This document shows positions 51,198 to 60,887 of a stretch of DNA of 64,000 bases, piece by piece. The stretch comes from CAWAYH01 sp963786195 (lineage in GTDB: Bacteria; Acidobacteriota; Vicinamibacteria; Vicinamibacterales; 2-12-FULL-66-21), in the NCBI GenBank assembly GCA_963786195.1, contig CAWAYH010000004.1, forward strand, positions 62,001 through 126,000. Reading direction: 5' to 3'. The notes under the pieces were generated by a model. It did not search any database and was not told where the DNA came from. It saw only the letters and a program-made list of their open reading frames with translations. Numbering within the stretch: position 1 is the first letter of the stretch; each line of letters starts with the position of its first letter. A program made the position numbers and the translations under genes.

Positions 51198-52288
51198 CTG
51201 CCGCCTGATGGCGTGAGCGCCACCACCTGACCGTTCGTTCCTTCGCGATCGAGCACAGCAGCATGAAGATGACGAAAACGGCAAGCGCGAGCCACGCCTG
51301 ACCGGACGTCAGGCGCTTGTGCAGCGGGAGCGAGATCAGCCCGTAGACCATCTCGACGTGAATCCAGTAGATGAAGAGCGAGGTCCGGCCGAGCTGACGG
51401 ATCGGGCTCCACTTCGATCGACCGCCAGGACGCAATTCCCAGGCGTAGGCAACCGCGATCGCGGCGGTCATGATCCCGACTCGAAGAAAAAGAACGCCGG
51501 TGACGTCGTCCAGAAATACGACTGCGCGTACGGGCTCGGGAGAAACGAAAGGACGTAAGCAGCCACGGCAAGCGACGCGGCCCCAATACCGAACCACACA
51601 TTGAGACGCCGTTCATCCTCCTCGCTGCGCGCGACGTCGAGCAGGAGTCCGACGACGCCGCCAGCAAAGACGAACCCGGCCCACGGGAGGAAGACAGAAG
51701 TTGCTCAGGCCTGCTGCCGGGCGAATGTAGGCCTCGATCGGATCCGGCAGAACCGCGAGCCAGTGCCAGGCACGGATGATCGGCGTGAACAGCGCAATCG
51801 ACAGCGTCGCGACGACAAATGCGAGAAGCCGCGCCCGTTGGGTCGAAAAGGCTCCCCACAGCGCGGCGGCTGCCATGATCGACGGTCCCATGATGTTCAG
51901 GATGTCGACCTTGAGCAGCGTGCGCGGCGAAGACCAGCCGAGAATCCAGGCCTGGATGCGGAAGAGGAAGGCCAGGCCGAAGATCTCGAGCCCGCGCCGG
52001 ACGACCGCGCGAGCGGAAGCACCGACGTCGCCGGACTTGCGGACCTTCGCTCCCGCGGAAAGCGCAACGGCCACGCCCGCCAGGAACAGGAAAAGCGGCG
52101 CGCCAAAGCCGCCGAGGACCATGGACCAGCCGATACTGGCGCGTCTCACGGTCGGGAAAGCGCGTCCAGCTGTCGATGACGTGCGCCTCGATCATGATGA
52201 GGACGGCAAGGCCACGCATCCAGTCGAGGTACTGTCGGCGTGACTGACGTGCATCGAGGGACCCGCGGCTGGGGCTGGCCTCGCTCAT
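51184..52288 (-). pseudogene. Multi-pass membrane protein of the DUF1624/acyltransferase type, about three frameshifts
   Basis: The N-terminus reads RRQYLDWMRGLAVLIMIEAH VIDSW, the opening of the heparan-alpha-glucosaminide acetyltransferase-like (DUF1624/DUF5009) family with its helix 1 His. In other frames follow GGFGAPLFLFLAGVAVALSA, LEIFGLAFLFRIQAWILGWS, VDILNIMGPSIMAAAALWGA, VGIMTAAIAVAYAWEL, and RQLGRTSLFIYWIHVEMVYG with WLALAVFVIFMLLCSIA. Frame changes lie near 52120, 51695 and 51530. The complete protein of about 365 residues would have about ten helices and transfer acyl groups across the membrane. The substrate is unknown. Confidence 0.75.
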
Positions 52289-52324
52289 GGCGCAGGAGCG
52301 CCATCGTAACAGAAACGGCTGGAC

Positions 52325-52736
52325 TCAGCCGGACACGCTGAACTTGATGTTGAAGTCGATGTCGTTGCGGAGGGAGTGCCAGACGGAGCAGTACTTTTCG
52401 CGCGAGAGATCGATCGCGCGCTGGATGTGGTTCCCCCGGTACGTCACCGGTGACGGTGAACACGAGATCGACGCTGACGAAACGGTGAGGATCGTCGTTC
52501 GCGCGGTGGCCGCTCAGCTGCGCCTTCAAGCCCCTCAGATCGTGCCGGCCCTTTTTCAGGATGTGGACGACGTCCATGGCCATGCAGGCGGCAAGAGCGA
52601 AACCGAGGGACTGCATCGGGGAGGGACCCTCGACGCCGGCGCTGTCGAGCGTGAGCGCGATAGCGCCGGAGGTGCCCTTGAGCACGAGGTCGTGGTCCCA
52701 GACGAGTTCGACGACGGTCGGTGGCTTCGAGGGCAC
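52325..52736 (-). pseudogene. OsmC-family protein, one frameshift
   Basis: The start reads PPTVVELVWDHDLVLKGTSG, then GVEGPSPMQSLGFALAACMA MDVVHILKKGRHDLRG. This is the OsmC fold with its first redox Cys in AACMAMD. After a slip near 52440, in a run of five C, the rest reads HIQRAIDLSREKYCSVWHSL, with the second Cys, and ends FNIKFSVSG with a stop at 52325. OsmC-type proteins reduce organic hydroperoxides. One base less restores about 136 residues. It follows the FTR1 gene by 20 bases. Confidence 0.8.
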
Positions 52737-52756
52737 GGTGCGCTGCGGACTCTATC

Positions 52757-53527
52757 TCACGCCGTCTGCGATCGGTGCGAAGTCCCGCGGGACAGCAGGC
52801 TCGAAACCGCCAGCCAGGCGAGCGGCAGCGCCACGAGCAGGTAGGTCAGGTACTGACCGTAGATCCCGTCGGGGCCGTAGGGCTCGGTCGCGTCGTGCCA
52901 CGGCTGGCTGTTGGGGATGATGTTGGCCTCGGTCAATTCGTGGAAGCCGTAGATCAGGAGCTGAACCACGAAGACGAGGAGAAACACGGCCGTGACCTGA
53001 AAGAAGCGCGTGAGGTTCACGCGGTGACCGTATCGCGACCAGAGCCAGGCGATGAACGCCGCGACCACGGTCCCGGCCACGGCACCGGCGATGATCTGAA
53101 CCGCCTGGACCTGGAACAGCAGCGCGTTCATCAGGAGCGCCGTTTCCATGCCCTCGCGCGTGATCATCAGCAGCGTGAACCCGAAGACGCCCGCGAAGGC
53201 CGCGGCGCCCGCCTTGACGGACGACGCTTCGAGCCGGCCTTCGATGTTCTTCTTGAGGTGGCGCCCGGCGCGCCACATGTGCACGATGAGCGACGCGACC
53301 AGAGCGGCGGCCACGAGCGCCAGGGTGCCTTCCCAGAGCGCCTGGTTCGCGGCGCGCGCCAGCAGGACACCCGCGCCGATGCTGACGAGAATGGACGCCA
53401 GGATCCCCCAGTGGACCGCCGGAATGAGCGCCCCGCGCCCGGTTTTCCGGAGGTAAGCGAGGCTGATGGCCACGATGAGGAAGGCTTCGAGCCCTTCGCG
53501 GAGGGTGACGACAAACGCCTGCAGCAT
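52757..53527 (-). CDS. FTR1/EfeU-family high-affinity iron permease
   Basis: The 256-residue membrane protein carries both iron-binding REXXE motifs: REGLE (10-14) at the start of helix 1 and REGME (124-128) in helix 4 (FTLLMITREGMETALLMNAL). It has seven helices and a loop before the end with HELTEANIIPNSQPWHD. These permeases import ferric iron, usually after oxidation of ferrous iron. A Fur-box-like palindrome lies 39 bases upstream of the ATG. No EfeO or EfeB partner is adjacent; a multicopper oxidase is encoded at 13 kb. Confidence 0.92.
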   Translation of the reverse strand: MLQAFVVTLREGLEAFLIVAISLAYLRKTGRGALIPAVHWGILASILVSIGAGVLLARAANQALWEGTLALVAAALVASLIVHMWRAGRHLKKNIEGRLEASSVKAGAAAFAGVFGFTLLMITREGMETALLMNALLFQVQAVQIIAGAVAGTVVAAFIAWLWSRYGHRVNLTRFFQVTAVFLLVFVVQLLIYGFHELTEANIIPNSQPWHDATEPYGPDGIYGQYLTYLLVALPLAWLAVSSLLSRGTSHRSQTA

Positions 53528-53565
53528 GTGTCCCTCGAGGACCGCGCGTCGAGCGGCGCGGCGTG

Positions 53566-53593
53566 TTCAAAATGAGACCGATCTCGTTTTCAA
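53566..53593. promoter_or_regulatory. Fur-box-like 28-bp palindrome upstream of the iron permease
   Basis: TTCAAAATGAGA (53566-53577) and TCTCGTTTTCAA (53582-53593) are complementary at 10 of 12 positions around CCGA. The core TGAGA...TCTC is close to the classic Fur site. On the minus strand a possible minus-35 TTGACT lies upstream (near 53621), with a poor minus-10 (TAAGCT) 17 bases on. The site sits between promoter and start, as expected for an iron repressor. Confidence 0.6.
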
Positions 53594-53628
53594 GCTTACT
53601 TTGACATATCCGACCAGTCAAGTCGGTG

Positions 53629-53695
53629 ATTGGAGGGGCGGAGGGGCGGAGGCACGGAGGGGAGCCACACGGAGAAACGGAGGAACGGAGGACCT
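53629..53695. repeat. CGGAGG-type low-complexity repeat
   Basis: The spacer between the iron permease and the DUF4166 gene repeats GGAGGGGCGGAGG, ACGGAGGGG and AACGGAGG with small changes. Nothing else is visible here apart from the operator and promoter. Confidence 0.7.
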
Positions 53696-53725
53696 TAGGT
53701 CACGATTTATTCGCGAGGTCACCAC

Positions 53726-54403
53726 CTATTCGCGGCGTTCTACTCGCCGGGGCAGGATGTGTTCGGGAACATCGCGCGGCTCGAGTCGCAGCCACTCGAC
53801 GTCGAACCACCCGGAATACCCGAAGAGCGGTCCCCACGTGCGATTGTGCACGTTGACCTCGATGCGGAAGCGCTGCTCGCGATCGTCGTACCACTCGCAG
53901 ACGTCGGCGATGCCCGAAAAGAACAAGGGAAAATCGAACGCGACGACCCCTTCGTAGAAGCGCTGCGCGCCCGACCGCAGACGGAGCCCCCCGCGCGCGT
54001 CGACTGAAAGATCGATATCGACCGCAAGGTGCTGGTGGGACCCCAGGTAGTCGACGATCCGCCCGCGCTGGACGCTGTAGATCATGTAGGCGTCGAATCG
54101 GCGGCGCCGCCGTGTTTCGAACGTGCGGATCCACGTCACCGTCTCGCGACCCAGCGGATCCTGGTATGCGTAGTTCTCGATCGTGAACGGCACGTTGGTC
54201 CCGTGCTCGGGGAACATGATGCGCCGGAAGGTTCCGATCGCGAGAAACGGCAGCGTGTAGAGGGCGCCATGCCACAGCCGCTCCATGACGCCTCGACCGA
54301 TCGCCGCAGTGCCATCCGCGCTGCTGAAGCCGAACCGGCGCTGGATCTGTGGATGCAGTCGCGCGAAATCGCTGCCGAGCGCGCGCTGATAGATCGAGCT
54401 CAT
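53726..54403 (-). CDS. DUF4166-domain protein
   Basis: ATG 54403 overlaps the upstream gene stop (ATGA). The 225-residue product starts MSSIYQRALGSDFARLHPQI and contains RLWHGALYTLPFLAIGTFRR IMFPEHGTNVPFTIENYAYQ, DPLGRETVTWIRTFE, GLRLRSGAQRFYEGVVAF and VNVHNRTWGPLFGYSGWFDV. This matches DUF4166, a lipid- or saccharopine-dehydrogenase-associated domain of unknown role. It is commonly beside DoxX-like membrane proteins, as here. No signal peptide is present. Confidence 0.8.
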   Translation of the reverse strand: MSSIYQRALGSDFARLHPQIQRRFGFSSADGTAAIGRGVMERLWHGALYTLPFLAIGTFRRIMFPEHGTNVPFTIENYAYQDPLGRETVTWIRTFETRRRRRFDAYMIYSVQRGRIVDYLGSHQHLAVDIDLSVDARGGLRLRSGAQRFYEGVVAFDFPLFFSGIADVCEWYDDREQRFRIEVNVHNRTWGPLFGYSGWFDVEWLRLEPRDVPEHILPRRVERRE

Positions 54404-55359
54404 GCCTGGTCTGCCCTGCGCCGGCAGGTGGACGCGCTTGGCAGCTCGCGTCCTGCGATCAACGCAATCGCCGCGAGCGCCGCCACGCACGCGTTCAACG
54501 TCACCGGGTTGAACGCAGCCGTCAGGTACTGCGGCGAGAACACGCCCACCCCGATCGCCGCCACGATCATCAGCACCATCACCAGCATCAGCAACATGCG
54601 CGACCGCCACCGCACGAGGAGCAGGACGCCCAGGACGACTTCGGCGATTCCCGCTGCCGTCACCGCCAGGCTCGCGGCAGCCGCGCCGAACCCGGCATCA
54701 GCGACCATGGCCACTTCGTCCGGGTGGTGAAAAATCAGCTTGGGCACGAGGCCGTGCCACAGGAACACACCGGCTACGGTCCCGCGCGCCAGCGCATACA
54801 CGGCGCTGCGCTCCAATGCTGCGGCGGGATCGATGCCCCGCACGATCCACAGCCGCAGCCGGTCGAAGCTCCAGGCCGTCGCCCACCCGATCAACGGCCG
54901 GAACACGAGATCCAGCGCGCGCCCGACGGCACCGAATCTGGTGGTGTAGTCGTACCACGTCAGGAACTTCACACCGTCGGGCGTCGGGATGTACTTCCAG
55001 TAGCCGCTGCCTTCGAGGATCAGGGATAGCGGGTCGGCGGACCAGAACTTGAGCGCGGACGTCCGCGCGCCGCCCGGACCGTCACGGCTGCCGACAGACT
55101 CGCCTTCGCCCTCGATCCCGACACCGAAGCCGATCCTCGTGGAGTAGAGAAATCGCTGCGGACTCGAGGGATCGTCGCGGGGAAGGTAGCGGATGGACGT
55201 GAACCGCAGATCCCAGCGCTCGTGCAGCGCGGGATCCTGCGTGCGGCGCCAGACCTCGTCCATCACGTCGGGCATCGCGCCGGGGATCAGGATCTCCACG
55301 TAGATGCCCGCTGGGCCGCGCACGGCGGGATGGTAGGGGCGCGATTGGAACGCTGTCAA
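54400..55359 (-). CDS. SRPBCC-like domain fused to a DoxX-like membrane domain
   Basis: Residues 1-170 form a START/SRPBCC-like domain (YVEILIPGAMPDVMDEVWRR, HERWDLRFTSIRYLP, EGSGYWKYIPTPDGVKFLTW YDYTTRFG). The C-terminal 140 residues carry four DoxX-like helices (AGVFLWHGLVPKLIFHHPDE, GIAEVVLGVLLLV, MLLMLVMVLMIVAAIGVGVF). Such proteins pair with DUF4166 partners; the ligand is unknown but likely lipid-like. The gene is intact and translationally coupled to DUF4166. It diverges from the dipeptidase gene. Confidence 0.8.
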   Translation of the reverse strand: MTAFQSRPYHPAVRGPAGIYVEILIPGAMPDVMDEVWRRTQDPALHERWDLRFTSIRYLPRDDPSSPQRFLYSTRIGFGVGIEGEGESVGSRDGPGGARTSALKFWSADPLSLILEGSGYWKYIPTPDGVKFLTWYDYTTRFGAVGRALDLVFRPLIGWATAWSFDRLRLWIVRGIDPAAALERSAVYALARGTVAGVFLWHGLVPKLIFHHPDEVAMVADAGFGAAAASLAVTAAGIAEVVLGVLLLVRWRSRMLLMLVMVLMIVAAIGVGVFSPQYLTAAFNPVTLNACVAALAAIALIAGRELPSASTCRRRADQA

Positions 55360-55404
55360 TCCTGCCCCGGATGCCGTCCTCGCTCACGTGCCATAATCGC
55401 GGAT

Positions 55405-56658
55405 ATGCAGCGCATCTTCGCCCTTTTCTCCTGCAGCCTGCTGTTCCTTCTTCCGCTTGCGACGCCGATGGCCGACACCACGCAGAGCAACACCGCTCTC
55501 CTCGACCGTGCGCGGGCTCTGCACAAGCAGGTCCCGCTGATCGACGGTCACAACGACTACCCGTGGGCGCTCCGCGAGAATGCCCAGCGCGATCTGGACA
55601 AGCTGGACATCTCCACATCACAGCCTTCGCTGATGACCGACATTCCGCGGCTTCGCGCCGGCGGCGTCGGCGGCCAGTTCTGGTCGGTGTACGTGCCTGC
55701 CGATCTCCAGGGACAGGCGGCCGTGACGGCGACGCTCGAGCAGATCGACATCGTGCACCGCATGATGCGCAAGTATCCGGAGACGTTCGAGCTGGCGCTG
55801 ACGGCAGACGACATCGAGCGCATCTTCAAGAAGGGCAAGATTGCGTCGCTCATCGGGATGGAAGGCGGCCATTCGATCGACAGCTCGTTGGGCGCATTGC
55901 GGATGTTCTATCGCCTGGGCGCCCGGTACATGACGCTCACGCATTCACGGAACATCCCGTGGGCCGATTCCGCCACCGACACGGCCGTCCTGAGCGGCCT
56001 GTCGGCGTTCGGCGAGCAGGTCGTCCGCGAGATGAACTGGCTGGGCATGCTCGTCGACCTCTCGCATGTGTCGCCCGACACGATGGCCGACGCGATCGCG
56101 ATCTCGCAGGCGCCGGTCATCTTCTCGCACTCGTCCGCGCGCGCGCTGAACGACGTCCCGCGCAACGTCCCGGACAACATTCTGCAGCTGCTGCCGAAGA
56201 ACGGCGGCGTGGTGATGGTGACGTTCGTGCCGGGGTTCCTCTCGCCAAAGGTGACGGAATGGAACCAGCTGCAGACTGCCGAACAGAACCGGCTGAAGGC
56301 GCAGTTTCCCACCGACGAAGCCGCCGTCAAGACCGCGCTCGACGCGTGGACGAAGGGCTACCCCGCGCCGCGCGCGACGCTCGGGGACGTGGCGGATCAC
56401 ATCGATCACATCAGGAAGATCGCCGGCATCGATCACATCGGCCTGGGCAGCGACTTCGACGGGATCACGAGCGTGCCCCAGGGGCTCGAGGACGTGTCGA
56501 CGTATCCCGCGCTGACCGCGGAACTGCTCCGCCGCGGCTACAAGGACGAGGACGTGAAGAAGATCCTGGGACTGAACATCCTGAGAGTGATGCGTGAGGC
56601 GGAAAAGGTGTCGGCGCGCCTTCAGAAGGAACGTGCCGCGTCACCCACTCTCAAGTAG
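55405..56658 (+). CDS. Secreted membrane-dipeptidase-type (M19) peptidase
   Basis: ATG 55405 gives a signal peptide (RIFALFSCSLLFLLPLATPM). The 417-residue protein has the renal dipeptidase motifs: PLIDGHNDYPWAL (HxD), ASLIGMEGGHSIDSSLGALR (bridging Glu), MLVDLSHVSPDTMADAI, PVIFSHSSARALNDVPRNVP and IDHIGLGSDFDGI (Asp). These zinc enzymes split dipeptides, including those with D-residues. It is complete and stands alone. Confidence 0.94.
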   Translation: MQRIFALFSCSLLFLLPLATPMADTTQSNTALLDRARALHKQVPLIDGHNDYPWALRENAQRDLDKLDISTSQPSLMTDIPRLRAGGVGGQFWSVYVPADLQGQAAVTATLEQIDIVHRMMRKYPETFELALTADDIERIFKKGKIASLIGMEGGHSIDSSLGALRMFYRLGARYMTLTHSRNIPWADSATDTAVLSGLSAFGEQVVREMNWLGMLVDLSHVSPDTMADAIAISQAPVIFSHSSARALNDVPRNVPDNILQLLPKNGGVVMVTFVPGFLSPKVTEWNQLQTAEQNRLKAQFPTDEAAVKTALDAWTKGYPAPRATLGDVADHIDHIRKIAGIDHIGLGSDFDGITSVPQGLEDVSTYPALTAELLRRGYKDEDVKKILGLNILRVMREAEKVSARLQKERAASPTLK

Positions 56659-56659
56659 A

Positions 56660-56677
56660 GTCCGGCTTCAGCCGGAC
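56660..56677. repeat. Single GTCCGGCTTCAGCCGGAC palindrome
   Basis: This is one copy of the element found four times at 29894-30004. It follows the dipeptidase stop directly and lies before the SGNH hydrolase gene. Confidence 0.85.
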
Positions 56678-56688
56678 CTGTCTGTGAC

Positions 56689-57302
56689 TTGACATTGGCC
56701 GATCGCATCCGCATCGTCGCCCTCGGCGACTCGACGACGGCCGGCACACCGGGCTGGCTGTCTCCGATCGAGGCGCCCCCGGCCGGACGCGGAGACGAGA
56801 ACAGCCAGTACGCGTACTGGCTGATGCAGGCGCTCCCAGAATGGGACGTGCTCAATCGCGGCGTGAACGGCGAGCGGAGCGATCAGATCGCGCAGCGGTT
56901 CGATCGTGACGTCGTCAGCGCCCGGCCGAGAGCGGTCGTGATCATCGCCGGCGTCAACGACGTGTATCAGGGTCGGCCCGTGGAGCACGTCACGGAGCAG
57001 CTGCGAGGCATGTACGACAGCGCGGCGCGCGCGGGGATTCCCGTCGTGGCCGGAACGATCATTCCCTACAACACCGCGACAGCCGACCAGAACAGCCGCA
57101 TGCACGAGATCAACGAATGGATCCGGACGCAGGCGCCGACACGACGCGGGTGGCGATCGTCGATACCCGAGCCGCGGTGGCGAGCCCCGGGAATCCGGAC
57201 ATCCTGGCGGACACACCCGACCAGCTGCACCCGTCGCCAGAGGGCTACCGGTTGATGGCGGAGGCGATCGGCCCCGTCCTGGCGCGCGTGCTGGGGGACT
57301 GA
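56689..57302 (+). pseudogene. SGNH/GDSL hydrolase, one frameshift
   Basis: A TTG at 56689 or 56695 opens ADRIRIVALGDSTTAGTPGW (block I Ser). VLNRGVNGERSDQIAQRFDR, VVIIAGVNDVYQG (block III Asn) and VVAGTIIPYNTAT follow. After a slip near 57140 the end is VAIVDTRAAVASPGNPDILA and DQLHPSPEGYRLMAEAIGPV, with the catalytic Asp and His (block V). The enzyme is an esterase or lipase of about 200 residues with no signal peptide. A single indel separates the two parts. Confidence 0.8.
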
Positions 57303-57398
57303 CAGGTCTGTATGCTTGGTAGTGAGCGACGGCCCCCGGGCGTCTGAGGCTCCTTTCCAGCATTCCACGCAGCTCGGCCGTGGAATGCCATTCGCAGC

Positions 57399-58346
57399 AT
57401 GGGACGAAATATGCGCTGGCTGACTCGGCTTGCTGTTTCCACGGTGTGCGCGGTCGCTGTGCTCGGTCTGCCGCGCAGGCGCCCAGATCAAGGTGAGCAC
57501 GCAGACCGTCCGGCGTCTACGTCACCGTCACCGACAAGGATCGAGCGTCTCGTCCCGGATCTCGCGCAAGAGGACTTCGAGATCTACGACAACGGCAAGC
57601 TGCAGACGCTGACGACGTTCGACAACGAGCCGACGCCGATCACGGTCGTCGTGATGCTCGACACGAGCGGCAGCATGACGCTGGCGCTCGACCGCGTGAA
57701 GCAGGGCGCGGAAGCAGTTCATCATGCGCCTGCTGCCTGAAGACAAGGGCAAGGTCGGCGCGTTCAACGACAAGATCGCAGTTCGAGCCGGGCGAAGGAC
57801 TGACGTTCACGAGCGATCGCGATCGGCTGATTCGACACCTGCAGAACGATCTCGACTTCGGCTACCCGACGCGGCTGTACGACGCGGTGGACTACGAGCA
57901 TCCAGCAGCTGCGATCGGCGTCAGGGACGGAAAGTGGTGCTGGTGTTCACCGACGGCGACGACACGGCCAGCCGCTCGGTCCGGACGACGTGATCGAACG
58001 CGCGCGGATCGAAGATGTGATGGTCTACTCGATCGGCCTCGAGACCGACATCTTCGACGGGCAGTCAGCGCGTGCGCTCGTCGCCCGGATCGCGGGTTGA
58101 AGAAGCTGTCGGAAGAGACGGGCGGCGGGTTTTTCATGTTGAAGAAGCAGGACGAGCTCGGCCCGACGTTCACGCGCGTCGCGCAGGAGCTGCACAGCCA
58201 GTACGTCACTTGGGTTTCACACCCGCAACACTCGACGGCAAGATCCACAAACTCGAAGTGCAGAGTCAAGACGGCCGGGGATGACGGCCCGCGCGCGCAA
58301 GAGCTACGTGGCCACCGCGTCGACCACGCCACCGGCCGGGAAATAG
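57399..58346 (+). pseudogene. VWA-domain secreted protein, at least five frameshifts
   Basis: The signal peptide WLTRLAVSTVCAVAVLGLP is followed by LVPDLAQEDFEIYDNGKLQT and a von Willebrand A domain with MIDAS motif TVVVMLDTSGSMTLALDRVK. Pieces FIMRLLPEDKGKVGAFNDKI, RLIRHLQNDLDFGYPTRLYD, KVVLVFTDGDD, VMVYSIGLETDIFDG and KLSEETGGGFFMLKKQDELG occur in alternating frames. The tail HSQYVLGFTPATLDGKIHKL is recovered with small shifts. The protein belongs to the BatA-like or Ca-activated-channel-like VWA group, probably periplasmic. The break density suggests poor sequence. Confidence 0.75.
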
Positions 58347-58460
58347 CCCCCTGCCACGGGTGTCACGAAATGCTCACAATTTCATGACACTCTCGTACTA
58401 AACTTTCGCCGGGTAGTGGCCCGTCTAACACCTAGAAGGAGAAAGGACGGCAGAACGGCC

Positions 58461-58549
58461 ATGTTTGAATGGGATTTCTCCAGCAACGCGGACGCGCTGG
58501 TGGCGCTGTCTGCTCGTGTGCGCCCTCGCTCGTAGTCGCGCTCGCCTGA
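58461..58549 (+). CDS. Possible short membrane peptide, frame uncertain
   Basis: An ATG at 58461 after GAAGGAG begins MFEWDFSSNADALVAL. The literal frame stops at 58535 (24 residues). With two bases fewer it continues to LVVALA and a stop at 58549, giving a short hydrophobic peptide. The region from 58347 to 58566 otherwise shows only a GAAAT/ATTTC stem near 58370. Evidence is weak. Confidence 0.25.
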
Positions 58550-58566
58550 AGGCTCTTCGGTCGAGG

Positions 58567-58819
58567 TCACCCGCCCGAGATGGTCGGGATCACCTCCACG
58601 ACATCGCCTCCTGCAGCGCGCGATCGCGCGCGTGGTACAAGCAGCATCTCGTCGTTCACCGCGAAGTTGAACACCGAGTCGTCCAGCTGATCGCGGAAGC
58701 CGGGGATCCGCCGATCGAGCACGTCGACGAGCTCGGCGATCGTGGCGACGGGCTCGTGCACCTCGAGCGTGTCGCAGGCGCTGACGCGCAGCGTCGACGG
58801 GAAGCCGCACGGTGATCAT
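58567..58819 (-). pseudogene. MoaD-like sulfur-carrier protein, one frameshift
   Basis: ATG 58819 overlaps the aldehyde ferredoxin oxidoreductase stop (ATGA). The start MITVRLP and the second frame EPVATIAELVDVLDRRIPGF RDQLDDSVFNFAVNDEMLL end in DVVEVIPTISGG, the di-glycine tail typical of MoaD and ThiS. MoaD delivers sulfur to precursor Z in molybdopterin synthesis. Placement directly after a tungsten/molybdenum-pterin enzyme fits cofactor supply. One or two base shifts break the frame. Confidence 0.75.
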
Positions 58820-60782
58820 GCGCCGAGCACCGCCTCCAGCTGCTGGCGCCAGCCGTCGCGTCGGCACACCTTCCGGCGTCGAGGTTCGAGATCTCGTAGA
58901 AGCGCGTCAGCATCGCGTCGAACTCGCGCGCGATCGATGCTTCTCGCCCTCGTACGCGCCGACGGTGATCGGCTCGTCGAACCAGCGGTCGGGCAGCGTG
59001 TCGTCGCGCGCGGCGGACGCCGAGGCGGCCGATTGATCAGCCGCTCGACGCCCATGATGTTCAGGCCGATGCGATCGAGCTCGTCGGCCGCGAACTCGAG
59101 CCCGGTCACGTTGGCCGATCTGCGTCGCGAACTCTTCGAGGCCCGGCAGCGACGGGCTGTTGAACAGTTTCGTCGTGAAGCGGCACATGCCGACGGCGTC
59201 GCCGACGCGCGTAGATGTTCTCGCAGACGCGAACCGCGCGCTCCTTGCTGCTCGTAGCTGTTCGGCGCGGCGCTGACGGGCGCGCCGTACAGCCGCTCCT
59301 TGAACGCGGGATCGTCGTTGATGCGCGCGTTGATCTCGAGCGTCACGCGGTTGCGCAGGTGATCCATCCCGCGCGTCGCGACGGCCAGCCCGAGCGCGAA
59401 CGCCTTCAGGATCCGCGCGTCGTGCGGATCGCTCTGCATCAGCCCCTTGACCGCCATCCGGTACTTCAGCGCCTCTGCCGGGTAATGCCCCTTCTCGACC
59501 GCGCGCGTGCTGTCGGCCAGCGACGTCGCCGAAACCCTCGCGGCGCGACATCAGGAACAGCAGCTGCTCGACGACGTCGGCGTTGCCCCACGTCAGATCG
59601 AGGCCGCCGGTCTGCGTCCGCGTGATGATGCCGCGCTGGAACAGCTCCATCGCCCACGCGATCGCCGATCCGGTCGACGCCGTGTCGAGCCCGAGATCGT
59701 TGCAGATGTTGTTCAGGCGGATGACCGACTTCGATGCGATCGATCGCCGATGTTCGGGCCGAACTTGCCGAGCGTCACGTACTCGGGACCGTCGCCGCGT
59801 CCGTAGCGGTCCGCCGCGTCGGTGTTCAGCTCGTTCAGCGGCCGGCAGTTGACCGGGCAGCGGAAGCAGCCGGCCATCCCGGGGCGATACGGCGTGATGT
59901 GCTCGGCGTCGAGCCGATCGGTCCAGGTCGTCTCCTGATTGTTCTTCGTCCCCATCGCGCCCAGCATCCGGCTCGGCTTGTAGAGGAACGGCGTCCCCGT
60001 CGTCTTCAGCGCGTGCTTGACGACCGACGTGTCGAGCAGCTTCTGCGCGATCGTGCGGTTGTAGCCCTTGTAGGGCTGCGCGGTTTCGAAGTCGCGCGTC
60101 TGGCCCTGGACGACGATCGCCTTCAGCTTCGAGCGATCCCATCTTCGCGCCCGGGCCGCCGCGCGCGTAGCAGGCCTTCGGGCCCGCCATGATCGCGCTC
60201 GTCAGCACGAGGTTCTCGCCGGCGCGCGTGATGTTGACCATCGCCAGGTCGCGCGCCCACGTGCCGCCGAAGTCCTGCGGGATGCGCTCGCGCATGTCGA
60301 TGTTGTCGAGGCCGACGTACGGCGTCGCGTCGAGGAACTCGATCTCGCCGTCCTTCGACGATGCAGCAGCGTCCACGCCGGCGCCCGCCCGTACAGCACG
60401 ATGTGATCGATGCCGTTCATGCGGATGAACGACGGGAAGTAGTCGCCGGCGTTCGAGTCCATGATGACGCCCGACTCCGGCGACCACGACGTCGCGTTGC
60501 CGCGCGCGGCGCTGGGAACGATGCCGGTCAGCACGCCGGATCCGAAGATCAGCGGAACGTCGGGATGGAGCGGCTGCAGCGACTCGTCGAGCAGCCGGTG
60601 CAGGTAGAACATGTTGGCGCCGCGTCCGGCCGAGCAGCGTCGTGACGACCGCGCAGCGGCGTGTAGCCGCGCTGCGACCTCGCGCCGCTCGAGGTCGACG
60701 AAGACGGTGCGCCCTGCGTCGGATACTGCGGCGCCCTGGGCAGCTCGGCGACGAGACGCGCGACGCGGTCGCGAATTGCCAT
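58816..60782 (-). pseudogene. Aldehyde ferredoxin oxidoreductase (AOR) family, many frameshifts
   Basis: ATG 60782 opens MAIRDRVARLVAELPRAPQY. Then, across several frames: FYLHRLLDESLQPLHPDVPL IFGSGVLTGIVPSA, VIMDSNAGDYFPSFIRMNGI, IPQDFGGTWARDLAMVNITR AGENLVLTSAIMAGPKACYA RGGPGAKMG, the cluster-binding MAGCFRCPVNCRPLNELN (Cys-x2-Cys-x3-Cys), NNICNDLGLDTASTGSAIAW AMELF and MGVERLINR. These are hallmarks of tungsten-pterin AOR enzymes, which oxidise aldehydes to acids with ferredoxin. At least eight indels break the frame in 2 kb, so most must be sequence errors. A MoaD-like gene follows, coupled by ATGA. Confidence 0.8.
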
Positions 60783-60800
60783 GATCCCAGTATAGCGGGG

Positions 60801-60840
60801 GAGGGTGCTCGAGGTGCGCCGGGTGCTGGAGGTGCTGGGC
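60801..60840. repeat. GTGCTGG-type repeat before the coiled-coil lipoprotein gene
   Basis: GGGTGCTCGAGGTGCGCCGGGTGCTGGAGGTGCTGG-type copies occupy the spacer, related to 35195-35353. A possible minus-10 TACAAT follows at 60848. Confidence 0.65.
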
Positions 60841-60887
60841 TGGCTGCTACAATGCGGCGGACCTTTTTCAAGAGGGTGGAGCAACCT

